DNA from: Rhodoferax sp. WC2427
GTDB taxonomy: Bacteria > Pseudomonadota > Gammaproteobacteria > Burkholderiales > Burkholderiaceae_C
Direction of reading: 5' to 3'
NCBI RefSeq assembly: GCF_040822085.1
Contig: NZ_CP162006.1
Coordinates: 744,001 to 808,000 of the forward strand
DNA length: 64,000 nt
Positions 17,699 through 25,976 of this stretch are shown piece by piece. Within the stretch, counting starts at the first letter, position 1. Every line of letters starts with the position of its first letter. The translations under genes and the position numbers were made by a program. Under the pieces are notes generated by a model. It saw only the letters and a program-made list of their open reading frames with translations, had not been told where the DNA came from and did no database searches.

Positions 17699-18841
17699 AT
17701 GAAAACCATCCACCACGCCCTCACCGCCCTGCTGGTCAGCGCCGCCTGCGCCGCAGCCGCCCAGACCGGCCCTGTCAAGTTCGCGGGCATCATGGAGCTG
17801 TCGGGCAGCGGTGCCACGCCGGGCACCAATTTCAACAACGGCGTGAAGCTGGCGGTGAAAGAAATCAACGCCAGTGGCGGCATCCTCGGGCGGCAGATCG
17901 ACTACCAGCCCGCCGACTCGCAAACCAACCCCGCCGTGGCCAAGGCCCTGGCGCAAAAGGCGATTGACGGCAATGCCTACGTGGTGCTGGGGCCGGTGCA
18001 TTCCGGCTCCATGCTGGTGACGATGTCGGAGACCCAGCGCGCCAATGTGACCAACTTCACCGGCGGCGAGGCGGCGGGCATCACCCAGCAGGGCAACCCG
18101 TATGTGTTCCGCTCGTCGTTCACGCAGCTGATCTCCATGCCCAAGGTGGCGCGCTACATCAAGGATTCGGTGAAGGCCGGCAGCGTGGCGGTCATGTACA
18201 CCAACAACGACTACGGCAAAGGCGGCCACGATGCCATGCTGAAGGCACTGGAAGCCCAGGGCATCAAGGTCGCCGCAGACGTGCCCACCGACCCGCAGCA
18301 GATCGACTTTTCGGCCGCTGTGCTCAAGGTCAAGCAGTCGGGTGCGGACGCGCTGTTTTTGTACACGCTGGAGGAAGAATCCGCCCGGGCGCTGCGCGAA
18401 CTGCGCAAGCAGGGCTATGCCAAGCCCATCATTGGCGAGACCACCGCCGTGAGCCAGAAGACCATCGAGCTGGCGGGCGAGTCGGCCAACGGCATGCTGG
18501 GCCACGTGGGCCTGACGGTGGACGCGCCCGAGCCGCGCATCAAGGCCTTTGATGCCCGCTTCCAGAGCGAATACAAGTACAAGAGCGAGCACAACGGCAT
18601 GAAGGGCTACATCAGCGTCTACGTGGTCAAGGCCATGACCGAAAAGCTCGGCAAGTTCGACTCCAAGCTGCTGGCCGAGTCGCTGCACGGTGCCAAGATC
18701 TTTGCCGCGCAAAACCCCGGCGTGCTGATGGACCTGGCCTTCGACAAAAACGGCGACCTGGACCGCGAAAGCTTTCTGATCCGCGTCGAGCAGGGCAAGC
18801 AGCAGGTGGTGCAGATCCTGCCCGCCATGTCCGCCAAATAG
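17699..18841 (+). CDS. Branched-chain amino acid-type ABC transporter substrate-binding protein
   Basis: A 380-residue secreted protein. The signal peptide (MKTIHHALTALLVSAACAAAAQ) is cleaved about residue 20, followed by a LivK-type bilobal periplasmic binding fold: FAGIMELSGSGATPGTNF, GVKLAVKEINASGGILGR, VVLGPVHSGS and VAVMYTNNDYGKGG. Start at ATG 17699 after GGAGA. Members bind amino acids but also aromatic acids and amides. The gene is 35 bases behind the dehydroquinase-like gene and probably in its operon. The permease and ATPase genes are not present here, so the partner transporter must be elsewhere. Confidence 0.88.
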   Translation: MKTIHHALTALLVSAACAAAAQTGPVKFAGIMELSGSGATPGTNFNNGVKLAVKEINASGGILGRQIDYQPADSQTNPAVAKALAQKAIDGNAYVVLGPVHSGSMLVTMSETQRANVTNFTGGEAAGITQQGNPYVFRSSFTQLISMPKVARYIKDSVKAGSVAVMYTNNDYGKGGHDAMLKALEAQGIKVAADVPTDPQQIDFSAAVLKVKQSGADALFLYTLEEESARALRELRKQGYAKPIIGETTAVSQKTIELAGESANGMLGHVGLTVDAPEPRIKAFDARFQSEYKYKSEHNGMKGYISVYVVKAMTEKLGKFDSKLLAESLHGAKIFAAQNPGVLMDLAFDKNGDLDRESFLIRVEQGKQQVVQILPAMSAK

Positions 18842-18867
18842 CCGGGAAACAGCGGCGAAAGGGGCCG

Positions 18868-20592
18868 CTAGTCGGCCACCCCTTCCACCAGGAACTGCAC
18901 CCGCCGCTGGCCCTGCCACTCGTTCACGTCCAGGCGGAACGCCAGCGTCACCTTGTTGGGCAGGCTTTCGGTGTGGCCGAACCAGATGCCGTCTACCGGC
19001 TGGCCCTGGTGCTTGAGCTTCAGCGACAAATGCTTTTCGCCCACCAGGCGCTGCGACACCACTTCCAGCTCTTCGCTGAAGGTGGGCGGCGCAAAGCCCT
19101 GGCCCCAGACCTCCTTGTGCAGCACGTCCACCAGCTCGGCGCGGCGGTATTCGGGCGCCAGTGGGCCGTCGGTTTCCAGGCGGCGCGTCAGGGTGGCGGC
19201 ATCCAGCCACTCCAGTGCCACCTGCTGCAGGCCTTGCTCGAACGCGGCCAGGTGGTCTTCGTGCACCGTGCAGCCCGCCGCCATGGCGTGGCCGCCAAAG
19301 CGCAGCAGCACGCCGGGATGGCGCTTGGCCACCAGGTCGAGTGCGTCGCGTAGGTGGAAGCCGGGGATGGAGCGGCCCGAGCCCTTGAGCTCGTGCTCTT
19401 TGCCCGGGGCCTTGCTGGCGGCGAACACGAAGGTGGGGCGGTGCAGCTTGTCTTTGAGGCGGCTGGCCACGATCCCCACCACGCCCTCGTGGAAGTCGGG
19501 GTCGAACACGCAAATGGCCGGGGGCGGCTCTTCCGATTCGTCAAACAGCGACTCGGCCACCAGCATGGCCTGCTCGCGCATGCCGCCCTCGATCTCGCGG
19601 CGCTCGCGGTTGATTTTGTCAAGCAGGGTGGCCAGCTCGGTGGCACGGGCCGGGTCGTCGGTCAGCAGGCATTCGATGCCCAGCGTCATGTCGGCCAGGC
19701 GGCCTGCGGCGTTAATGCGCGGGCCCAGGGCAAAGCCGAAGTCGAAGGTGGTGGCCACTTTGGCGACACGGCCTGCTGCTACAAATAACGCAGCTAGTCC
19801 CGCCGGTTGCGCCTGCGCGCGCAGCCGTTTGAGCCCTTGGGCTACCAGGCGGCGGTTGTTGGCATCGAGCTTGACCACATCGGCCACCGTGCCCAGGGCC
19901 ACCAGGGTCAGCAGCGGGTCCAGCTTGGGTTGCGTCTCGGCGGTAAACACACCGCGTTGGCGCAGCTCGGCCCGCAGCGCCAGCAGCACGTAAAACATCA
20001 CGCCGACCCCGGCGATGGATTTGCTCTCGAAGCTGCAGCCGGGCTGGTTGGGATTCACGATCACGTCCGCATTCGGCACGGCGATCTGGCCGTCGCGCAT
20101 GGCGGGCAGGTGGTGGTCGGTCACCAGCACCTGCAGGCCCAGGGCCTTGGCCTCGGCCACGCCTTCGAAGCTGGCAATGCCGTTGTCCACCGTCACCAGC
20201 AGGTCGGCCCCGCTGTCTTTGACGCGGCGCGAGATGCTGGCGGTGAGGCCATAGCCGTCCACCACCCGGTCGGGCACGATGTAGTCGGCGTGCCGGGCCC
20301 CCAGCAGGCGCAGGCCGCGCACACCCACCGCGCAGGCCGTGGCCCCGTCGCAGTCGTAGTCGGCCACGATGCAGATGCGCTTGTTCGCCGCAATCGCATC
20401 GGCCAGCAGGACGGCGGCGGCTTGCGTGCCCAGCATGCTGGCGGGCGGCAGCAGGCGGCCCAGGCCGTCGTCCAGCGCGTCCTTGTTGTCCACGCCGCGG
20501 GCGGCGAACAGGCGGGCCAGCAGGGGGTGGACACCCGCTTGCTCCAGCGCCCAGACGGCGCGGGGGGGAATGTCGCGTGCTGTTATTTTCAT
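18868..20592 (-). CDS. recJ: Single-stranded-DNA-specific exonuclease RecJ
   Basis: A 574-residue 5'-3' exonuclease used in recombination and mismatch repair. DHH-superfamily motifs are all visible: ICIVADYDCDGATA, DLLVTVDNG, VLVTDHH, LGTVADVVKL and, in the DHHA1 part, RFGGHAMAAGC. Length agrees with E. coli RecJ (577). The start codon lies at the boundary of a segment with terminal inverted repeats (20591-20829). Bases 19776-19810, encoding around residue 265, resemble the dispersed repeat of this window. Confidence 0.95.
   Translation of the reverse strand: MKITARDIPPRAVWALEQAGVHPLLARLFAARGVDNKDALDDGLGRLLPPASMLGTQAAAVLLADAIAANKRICIVADYDCDGATACAVGVRGLRLLGARHADYIVPDRVVDGYGLTASISRRVKDSGADLLVTVDNGIASFEGVAEAKALGLQVLVTDHHLPAMRDGQIAVPNADVIVNPNQPGCSFESKSIAGVGVMFYVLLALRAELRQRGVFTAETQPKLDPLLTLVALGTVADVVKLDANNRRLVAQGLKRLRAQAQPAGLAALFVAAGRVAKVATTFDFGFALGPRINAAGRLADMTLGIECLLTDDPARATELATLLDKINRERREIEGGMREQAMLVAESLFDESEEPPPAICVFDPDFHEGVVGIVASRLKDKLHRPTFVFAASKAPGKEHELKGSGRSIPGFHLRDALDLVAKRHPGVLLRFGGHAMAAGCTVHEDHLAAFEQGLQQVALEWLDAATLTRRLETDGPLAPEYRRAELVDVLHKEVWGQGFAPPTFSEELEVVSQRLVGEKHLSLKLKHQGQPVDGIWFGHTESLPNKVTLAFRLDVNEWQGQRRVQFLVEGVAD
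19776..19810. repeat. possible repeat copy inside recJ
   Basis: GCTACAAATAACGCAGCTAG followed by GCGCC resembles the hairpin half of the dispersed repeat. It is in-frame inside recJ. Judged by eye. Confidence 0.35.
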
Positions 20593-20829
20593 CCTAGATT
20601 CCGTGGTTGGACGCGCCCGAGTGTGCCGCTGGGGGCGTGGCTGGGTAGGCGCGACAACGCAGCGGGCTCATGCCCGCCAGGCGGAGTAACAACCCCAGAC
20701 GTGGCTCCAGTGGTGCAATCGGGTGTGTAGCGCGGTTCAGTCAAGAGATGCGCGACGAGAGGTTTGCAGAATTCAATGACCATGCGATGTTCCAAGTGAT
20801 AACAAGCGGTCAACTACGGAATCTAGGAT
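20591..20829. mobile_element. 239 bp segment bounded by 19 bp inverted repeats (MITE-like)
   Basis: The left end ATCCTAGATTCCGTGGTTG (20591-20609) and the right end CAACTACGGAATCTAGGAT (20811-20829) are inverted copies with one mismatch. The interior has no gene-like reading frame. The segment fills exactly the gap between the recJ start codon and the stop of the upstream gene. No clear target-site duplication is seen. It could be a non-autonomous transposon remnant, or a structured intergenic spacer. Confidence 0.5.
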
Positions 20830-21783
20830 TCACAGCTGCTCCAGCACAGTGGATAAGCGCTGGGGGCTTAAAAAGTTGGATATTTTTTGCATGAGGCCGC
20901 GCGGTGCCAGTTCAAAAGTATGGGCATTGCTTTCGCCGCACAGGGTGAGTTGCACGGCCTGGCCCTGGTCCAGCGCGGCCAGCAGTTCGGCGCAGGCGGT
21001 GCTGTCGATGTGCTGCCAGGCGGCGGTCCAGGCTGCCCAGTCTTCCATCTGCGCGGCCTGCAACAAGGCCAGCGGCATGGTGGGTGCAGGTTTGGGTGCG
21101 GGCGGCGATGCAGGTGGGTGGGGCAGGGCCCCGCTGCCGCTGACCCAGAACGAATTGATCGCGAACAGGCCGCGCTCGGCCCGCGCATCGCTCACTGCAT
21201 GGGTGTAGAGCAGCATCTGCATCTCGCTCTGCAGCCGCCGCAACGGGCCGCCCTGGGCGGTGGGCGGCATCCATTCGTCCACATTGCGTGCGCCCACGCC
21301 GCTGACCACGCGGTCCAGCGAGGCGGTGGCCAGACCGCGAAAGATCTCGCCCTGCGCCCGCCAGCGGGTGGGTGCCGCGTAGGTGAGGGTGATGCCGTCT
21401 TCCTCAAAAAACGGTTGCATGGTGGCCAGCACGGCGCGGGACTCGGCCTCTTCCAGCCCCAGTGCGTCGGGCGGGGCCATCACGATGTGGTCGGTCATCA
21501 CCTGCCAGTGGCAAGGCGTGACCCAGGCCCAGGCACCGTCTTGTGCCGCCTCGTGGGCCGCCCAGGGGATGAGCCCGTCGGCCACCGGCAGCCCGTAGTG
21601 CCGCGCCAGGGCGCGTTCGTGCGGCGGCGACAGGCTGGTATCTTGCCCGTCGTCGCGCAGGGTGGGGGTGAGGCGCTGGAGCAGGCGCTCCAGGTTCGGC
21701 AGGCGCAGCGTGGCCAGCGCCGTGCGGCAGCCTGGCGACGCGCTGGCGGCCAGAGGAATCAACACATGGGGGAGGGTGGGCAT
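20830..21783 (-). CDS. RpfE-type/phosphoglycerate mutase-like conserved protein
   Basis: A 317-residue cytoplasmic protein without signal peptide or membrane segments. The region WVTPCHWQVMTDHIVM near residue 85 and the block EEDGITLTY resemble proteins annotated in Burkholderiales as regulatory protein RpfE type or cofactor-independent phosphoglycerate mutase. I recognise the family by these stretches only; no phosphatase catalytic motif is clear. It lies upstream of recJ on the same strand with the 239 bp inverted-repeat segment between. Function uncertain. Confidence 0.6.
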   Translation of the reverse strand: MPTLPHVLIPLAASASPGCRTALATLRLPNLERLLQRLTPTLRDDGQDTSLSPPHERALARHYGLPVADGLIPWAAHEAAQDGAWAWVTPCHWQVMTDHIVMAPPDALGLEEAESRAVLATMQPFFEEDGITLTYAAPTRWRAQGEIFRGLATASLDRVVSGVGARNVDEWMPPTAQGGPLRRLQSEMQMLLYTHAVSDARAERGLFAINSFWVSGSGALPHPPASPPAPKPAPTMPLALLQAAQMEDWAAWTAAWQHIDSTACAELLAALDQGQAVQLTLCGESNAHTFELAPRGLMQKISNFLSPQRLSTVLEQL

Positions 21784-21821
21784 GCGGCTATTGTCCCGGA
21801 TGGGCTGGGCCCCAACGCAAA

Positions 21822-21892
21822 AGCGGTGGCAGCTATCTTTTCAATAGCTGCCACCGCTCTACGGATAAGCGCAAGAGGGCTAAAACGCCCTC
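21822..21892. terminator. hairpins downstream of BON gene copy 1
   Basis: A perfect 15 bp stem (AGCGGTGGCAGCTAT at 21822-21836, complement at 21844-21858, 7-base loop) and a smaller stem GAGGGC/GCCCTC (21875-21880 and 21887-21892). The same pair of hairpins follows BON copy 3. Likely transcription terminator; belongs to the cassette that was duplicated. Confidence 0.6.
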
Positions 21893-21900
21893 AGAGGTGT

Positions 21901-22209
21901 TTATTCGTTACTGTCGCTGGAGAAGACACGCACGCTGCTGTAGGCATTGGTCACACCGGGCACGGTGCTGGCGATGTAACGGGCCTTGGCGTCCTCTTGG
22001 GGGCCTTGGGCCCAGCCGTGCAGGGTCACGGTGCCATTGCTGGCGGTGACGGTCAGGTCCTTGACATCGCTACCCAGCTGGGTGCTGATGGCGGACTGGA
22101 CCGAGTTGGCCAGGTCGGCGTCGTTGGTGGCAGCGTGGGCGGGGAGGAAAGCGCCAGCGGTCAGGGCGAACAGGGCGGAAGCAGCGATGCGGTTGAAAGA
22201 GCGGGTCAT
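21901..22209 (-). CDS. Small periplasmic BON-domain protein, copy 1
   Basis: A 102-residue secreted protein. Signal peptide in the first ~26 residues (MTRSFNRIAASALFAL...AHA), followed by one BON domain with the typical DLANSVQSAISTQLG and GTVTLHGWAQG...A segments. BON proteins of this OsmY type bind membranes and are often stress-induced. Start ATG 22209 gives a proper signal peptide. Differs from copies 2 and 3 in only a few residues (Thr22, Val59). The promoter region of about 115 bases upstream is also shared by all three copies. Confidence 0.85.
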   Translation of the reverse strand: MTRSFNRIAASALFALTAGAFLPAHAATNDADLANSVQSAISTQLGSDVKDLTVTASNGTVTLHGWAQGPQEDAKARYIASTVPGVTNAYSSVRVFSSDSNE

Positions 22210-22500
22210 GGTGGGGTCCTTTGGGTTGTAGCACCAAGACTGGTGCAGTGTTTTGCGATGGGCTGATCTTCCCAAGCGGCGGCGGCTTGTGTGTGTCGGC
22301 AAGCCGGTGGCTGTGTTGCAACTGCAATCCTGGGGTGAACCCTGGGTTTTGTGAATGCTATGTTTTGGATAGCTGTATGTGCAGGTACCATTTGCGCTAG
22401 AGGACTAGAAAGATAGGAGATATCCATGGAAGATTGGGGCCGCAGCAGCCGATGCAAACCGCAGGTTTTGCGGTTTTTACCTTGTTAGAAATCTCAGCGT

Positions 22501-23046
22501 ATGCCCCAAACAGGCCTCATCGTTCGCGTCGCCGAAGCCGAGCCGCACGTCGCGCATTTGCGTGATCGCTTCCACCCCGTGGCCAAGCTCGGCGTTCCTG
22601 CCCACATCACCGTGCTGTATCCGTTCATGCCACCCGAGCGCATTGACAGGGACGTGGTTCAGCGAATTCAGGACGCCATCGCCGGCATCGCGGCCTTCCC
22701 GTTCACGTTGGGCGTGGTGGGGCGCTTCCCGGCCACGGCCTACCTGGCCCCAGAGCCTGCCGCTCCGTTCATTGCGCTCACCCAGTCTTTGGCCCAGGCG
22801 TTTCCCGACTATCCACCCTTCGGGGGCGAGTTCGAGACCATCATTCCGCATCTCAGTGTGGCGCATGGCAGCGCCAGCGATGCAGATACCGCGCAAGCCG
22901 AGTTGTCGCAGGCCCTGGCGGAAAAGGGTCCTATCCACTCCGTTTGCAGCGCGGTTGTTCTACTGGAGAATGCGTCCGGCGTTTGGAAGCAAATGCAGGT
23001 TTTTCCGCTCGCGCCCAGCCCAGCGGCCGACGGGCCCCCTCGGTAA
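22501..23046 (+). CDS. 2H phosphoesterase family protein (2'-5' RNA ligase-like)
   Basis: A 181-residue protein with the two His-x-Thr/Ser motifs of the 2H phosphoesterase superfamily: HITVLYPF near residue 35 and HLSVAHG near residue 118. Such enzymes act on cyclic phosphates or 2'-5' linkages in RNA or nucleotides; the substrate here is unknown. It lies between BON copies 1 and 2 on the opposite strand, so it was either trapped by the duplication or carried along. Confidence 0.8.
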   Translation: MPQTGLIVRVAEAEPHVAHLRDRFHPVAKLGVPAHITVLYPFMPPERIDRDVVQRIQDAIAGIAAFPFTLGVVGRFPATAYLAPEPAAPFIALTQSLAQAFPDYPPFGGEFETIIPHLSVAHGSASDADTAQAELSQALAEKGPIHSVCSAVVLLENASGVWKQMQVFPLAPSPAADGPPR

Positions 23047-23066
23047 CTCCACGCCAAAACCAAAAA

Positions 23067-23099
23067 CGGCTGCAGCTATCTTTTGAATAGCTGCAGCCG
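23067..23099. terminator. hairpin downstream of BON gene copy 2
   Basis: CGGCTGCAGCTAT (23067-23079) pairs with ATAGCTGCAGCCG (23087-23099) across a 7-base loop. It is the diverged counterpart of the hairpin behind copies 1 and 3, and also lies just after the convergent 2H gene. Confidence 0.6.
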
Positions 23100-23143
23100 C
23101 TGTATGGAAGCGCGGGAAAGGGCTAAAAGCCCTTGTTGCTGGC

Positions 23144-23452
23144 TCAGTCGTTGCTGTCGCTGGAGAAGACACGCACGCTGCTGTAGGCATTGGTCACGCC
23201 GGGCACGGTGCTGGCGATGTAGCGGGCCTTGGCGTCTTCTTGGGGGCCCTGGGCCCAGCCGTGCAGGGTCACGGTGCCGTTGCTGGCGGTGACGGTCAGG
23301 TCCTTGGCATCGCTACCCAGCTGGGTGCTGATGGCGGACTGGACCGAGTTGGCCAGGTCGGCGTCGTTGGTGGCAGCGTGGGCGGGGAGGAACGCACCGG
23401 CAGCCAGGGCGAACAGGGCAGAAGCAGCGATGCGGTTGAAAGAGCGGGTCAT
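23144..23452 (-). CDS. Small periplasmic BON-domain protein, copy 2
   Basis: A 102-residue protein, almost identical to copies 1 and 3: signal peptide of ~26 residues then one BON domain. It has Ala22 and Ala59 like copy 3, but ends SDSND where copies 1 and 3 end SDSNE. Same strand as copy 1 and 1.24 kb away. Its upstream sequence reads GCGATGGGGTGATC as in copy 3, whereas copy 1 reads GCGATGGGCTGATC. Confidence 0.85.
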   Translation of the reverse strand: MTRSFNRIAASALFALAAGAFLPAHAATNDADLANSVQSAISTQLGSDAKDLTVTASNGTVTLHGWAQGPQEDAKARYIASTVPGVTNAYSSVRVFSSDSND

Positions 23453-23619
23453 GGTGGAATCCTTTGGGTTGTAGCACCAAGACTGGTGCAGTGTTTTGCG
23501 ATGGGGTGATCTTCCCAAGCGGCGGCGGCTTGTGTGTGTCGGCAAGCCGGTGGCTGTGTTGCAACTGCAATCCTGGAGGAGCCCTGGTTTTTGGATGACC
23601 AGGCCTTTTTTTGACCGTA

Positions 23620-23675
23620 AAAATGGCCGCTAGCGCTTATCGGGTAAGCACAGGCAGCTCCTGTTTTTTACTATC
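23620..23675. repeat. dispersed palindromic repeat
   Basis: GCTAGCGCTTATCGGGTAAGC then ACAGGCAGCTCCTG. It is the main content of the 337-base gap between BON copy 2 and the glycine-zipper gene; the rest shows no convincing gene. Confidence 0.65.
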
Positions 23676-23789
23676 CAAAGAGAAGCATTGTGTGCAGCCC
23701 ACCTCTGGCGGATGGGCGTTGCGGGGAGCCAGCCAGCAGCGATGGCGGTACCGGCCCGAATGGATCTGGCTTGAATCGCTGCAACGCGC

Positions 23790-24431
23790 TTAGCCGATGG
23801 AGCGCAATGCGCCGTTGACCACCTTCACCCGGTCACCGGCTTGCCAGGCGGGCTGCGCGGACTGGTGCAGGGTGCGGGTGGAGCCGTCGTCCAGGCGCAC
23901 CACGATCTCGTAGCTGTGCGAGGCCTTCACCTGGCCTTCGATGTGGTTACCGGCAAAGGCACCCCCCAGGGCACCGAGCACGGTGGCCACGTCGCGGCCC
24001 CGGCCGCCGCCGACCTGGTGGCCCAGCACGCCACCCACTACGGCGCCGCCCACCGCGCCCACACCACTGCCTGGGGCGGCGGTGGTGATTTCACGGGTGG
24101 ACTCGACCACGCCGCAGTTGCTGCAAATGGCGGCCTGCTGCCGGGGCTCGGTGTGGAGGGTGGTGTTGCGCACCGGCGCTGCCGCCATCTGTGGGGACGT
24201 GGAGGGGGCCCGTACAGGGGCGCGCACGGGGGCTTCCACCGGGGCGGTGGCGGGTGCCATCACCACCGGTTGTGCCAGGTTGCTGGCGTCCGTGTTGCGG
24301 GCCGCCGAGCTGGGAAGCCAGCCCATGATGGCGGCCGTGCCCACGGCACAGACCAGCACGATGGCCGAGCAGGCGGCGATGACCATGGGGTGCAGGCGGG
24401 GTTTCGAGAGGGAATCGGTAGGTGTGTGCAT
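23790..24431 (-). CDS. Glycine-zipper 2TM (17 kDa antigen-like) protein
   Basis: A 213-residue protein. A membrane anchor at residues ~17-38 (VIAACSAIVLVCAVGTAAIMG) is followed by an Ala/Pro-rich linker with PVEAPVRAPVRAP repeats. Then comes a glycine-zipper domain, VGAVGGAVVGGVLGHQVGGGRGRD...LGALGGAFAGN, near residues 125-160, and a C-terminal beta region (YEIVVRLDDGSTRTL). This matches the Rickettsia 17 kDa surface antigen type. A CSNCG motif sits before the zipper. Probably located in the envelope. Stands alone. Confidence 0.82.
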   Translation of the reverse strand: MHTPTDSLSKPRLHPMVIAACSAIVLVCAVGTAAIMGWLPSSAARNTDASNLAQPVVMAPATAPVEAPVRAPVRAPSTSPQMAAAPVRNTTLHTEPRQQAAICSNCGVVESTREITTAAPGSGVGAVGGAVVGGVLGHQVGGGRGRDVATVLGALGGAFAGNHIEGQVKASHSYEIVVRLDDGSTRTLHQSAQPAWQAGDRVKVVNGALRSIG

Positions 24432-24587
24432 GGTGGTATTTGGGTGTATGGGGTAAGAGAGGGGAGGCCGGAGGCCTCATGGGGGGCCAGAAAGGGGACG
24501 CTATGGGTTTTCAACGCCACAGTCTTTTCGGTGGTTGACCTGGGCCTGCACACGGCGGCGAGTTTGCCTGCGCCGTACCCGGCGTAA

Positions 24588-24645
24588 TTGCTATTTATAA
24601 TATAGCTTATTATGCTGATGGAGTAAGCGCCAGGTGCCTAAAAGA
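24588..24645. repeat. dispersed palindromic repeat
   Basis: TTGCTATTTATAATATAGC then TTATTATGCTGATGGAGTAAG and CGCCAGGTGCC. It lies in the 317-base gap between the glycine-zipper gene and the SRAP-like gene, where no other feature is evident. Confidence 0.65.
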
Positions 24646-24748
24646 TACTGAATTTTTGAGGGGCTGCCCGCAGTCTTTCGGTGGGCGTGCCCAGGTTGGC
24701 ATCTGCCGGGCTTGCCGGGCCTGGCACGACCAGCGCTACCATCCCCGC

Positions 24749-25435
24749 ATGACCACCCACTACGAATCCTTGCAACAAGCCGCCACCTACCAGGATGCCT
24801 TCGGCGTCGAACCGCCCAGCGCCCTGGGCGAGCGCGACATGTGGCCGCGCAAGCCGGGGTTTTGCATCCGGCCGGTGGCGGCCGAGGGCGATGCGCCTGC
24901 GTCGCGTGTCTTGACCCCCGCCCAGTGGGGCCTGGTGCCGCACTGGGTCAAGTCGGTGTCCGACGGCAAGCTGCGCGCGCCCAAGCTGGTCAACGCCCGC
25001 TCCGAGACGGCCAGCACCACGCAAAATTTCCGCGATGCCTGGCTGCAAAACCAGCGCTGCATCGTGCCCATGCAGGCGTTTTATGTGGATGACTGGCGCA
25101 GCGGCAAGGCCGTGCCCACGCGCATCTCGCGTATCGACGGCAAGCCCATGGGCGTGGCCGGGCTGTGGGCCAGCTGGACCGGGCCCGACGGCGTGCCCTT
25201 CCTTAGCTACACCGTGCTGACCGTCAACGCCAACAACCACGCCCTGATGCGCCGCTACGGCCCCGAAGGCAACGACAAACACATGCCGGTCATCCTCAAC
25301 GAAGGCGCGGTGGACGCCTGGCTCACGGTGCGCATCGAAAAAGCCAAGGAATTCATGCGCCAGTACCCGGCCAACTGGCTGGCTGCCAACCCGGTGGAGA
25401 CCAAGGCCGACAAGGTGCCGCAGGGGCTGTTTTGA
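24749..25435 (+). CDS. SRAP-family protein (YedK/HMCES-like) lacking the catalytic residues
   Basis: A 228-residue SRAP-domain protein. WGLVPHW, LVNARSETAS (DNA-binding Asn), RCIVPMQAFY and MPVIL mark the family, which normally crosslinks to abasic sites in single-stranded DNA through Cys2. Here the start reads MTTHYESL where MC-x-HYE is expected, so Cys2 is Thr. The Glu of the usual FYEW-like motif reads Val (FYVDDW), and the usual His before the MPVIL motif appears to be Tyr. It may be an inactive or repurposed paralogue. It overlaps the next gene by the TTGA junction. Confidence 0.82.
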   Translation: MTTHYESLQQAATYQDAFGVEPPSALGERDMWPRKPGFCIRPVAAEGDAPASRVLTPAQWGLVPHWVKSVSDGKLRAPKLVNARSETASTTQNFRDAWLQNQRCIVPMQAFYVDDWRSGKAVPTRISRIDGKPMGVAGLWASWTGPDGVPFLSYTVLTVNANNHALMRRYGPEGNDKHMPVILNEGAVDAWLTVRIEKAKEFMRQYPANWLAANPVETKADKVPQGLF

Positions 25436-25896
25436 CGCCCCTGCCTTTCGCTACGTCGGCATCCACCGCCACCTGGATGCGGGTGGCCGCCAGCGAGCAG
25501 GGCGTGCGCACCGCCCCGCCCGGCCAGAGCAACCCGCGCATCACCGCCTACCACGCAGGCACCAACATCGCGGGCTATGACGACAAGGCGGCCTGGTGCT
25601 CGTCGTTTGTGAACTGGACGCTGGCCCAGGTGGGCATACCCGGCACCGGCTCGGCCCTGGCCCGCTCGTGGCTGGACTGGGGCCAACCGCTGGACGCGCC
25701 CGTGCCCGGCTGCATCGTGGTGCTGACCCGCGACAACCCCACGGGCTGGACCGGCCATGTGGGCTTTTACCTGCGCACCCAGGGCGACCAGGTGCTGCTG
25801 CTGGGCGGCAACCAGCTGGACTGCGTGTGCGAAAACAGCTACCCGCTGGCCTCGGTGCTGGGCTACCGCTGGCCTGCAGGCGTTTCACCCGGCTAA
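25432..25896 (+). CDS. NlpC/P60-type amidase (TIGR02594-like)
   Basis: A 154-residue protein with the Cys-His pattern of small cell-wall amidases: WMRVAASEQGV, then KAAWCSSFVNWTL with the likely nucleophile Cys, and TGHVGFYL with the likely His. No signal peptide, as in phage-type endolysins and related TIGR02594 proteins. The start is taken at TTG 25432, which overlaps the SRAP stop; ATG 25477 would cut into the conserved N-terminal block. Probably cleaves peptidoglycan peptide bonds, possibly of prophage or effector origin. Confidence 0.7.
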   Translation: MTPLPFATSASTATWMRVAASEQGVRTAPPGQSNPRITAYHAGTNIAGYDDKAAWCSSFVNWTLAQVGIPGTGSALARSWLDWGQPLDAPVPGCIVVLTRDNPTGWTGHVGFYLRTQGDQVLLLGGNQLDCVCENSYPLASVLGYRWPAGVSPG

Positions 25897-25976
25897 TCCC
25901 GGCGGGCTTGACGTGTGTCAAGCCGCTAGTCCGTGGCCATGCCACCATGGGCTTTGGGCTACAGCAGGAGCAGCTT

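Noticed and set aside
23611..23793. A 60-codon plus-strand frame near the glycine-zipper gene
   Set aside because: Its first part lies in a repeat copy, there is no good ribosome site and the peptide shows no family pattern.
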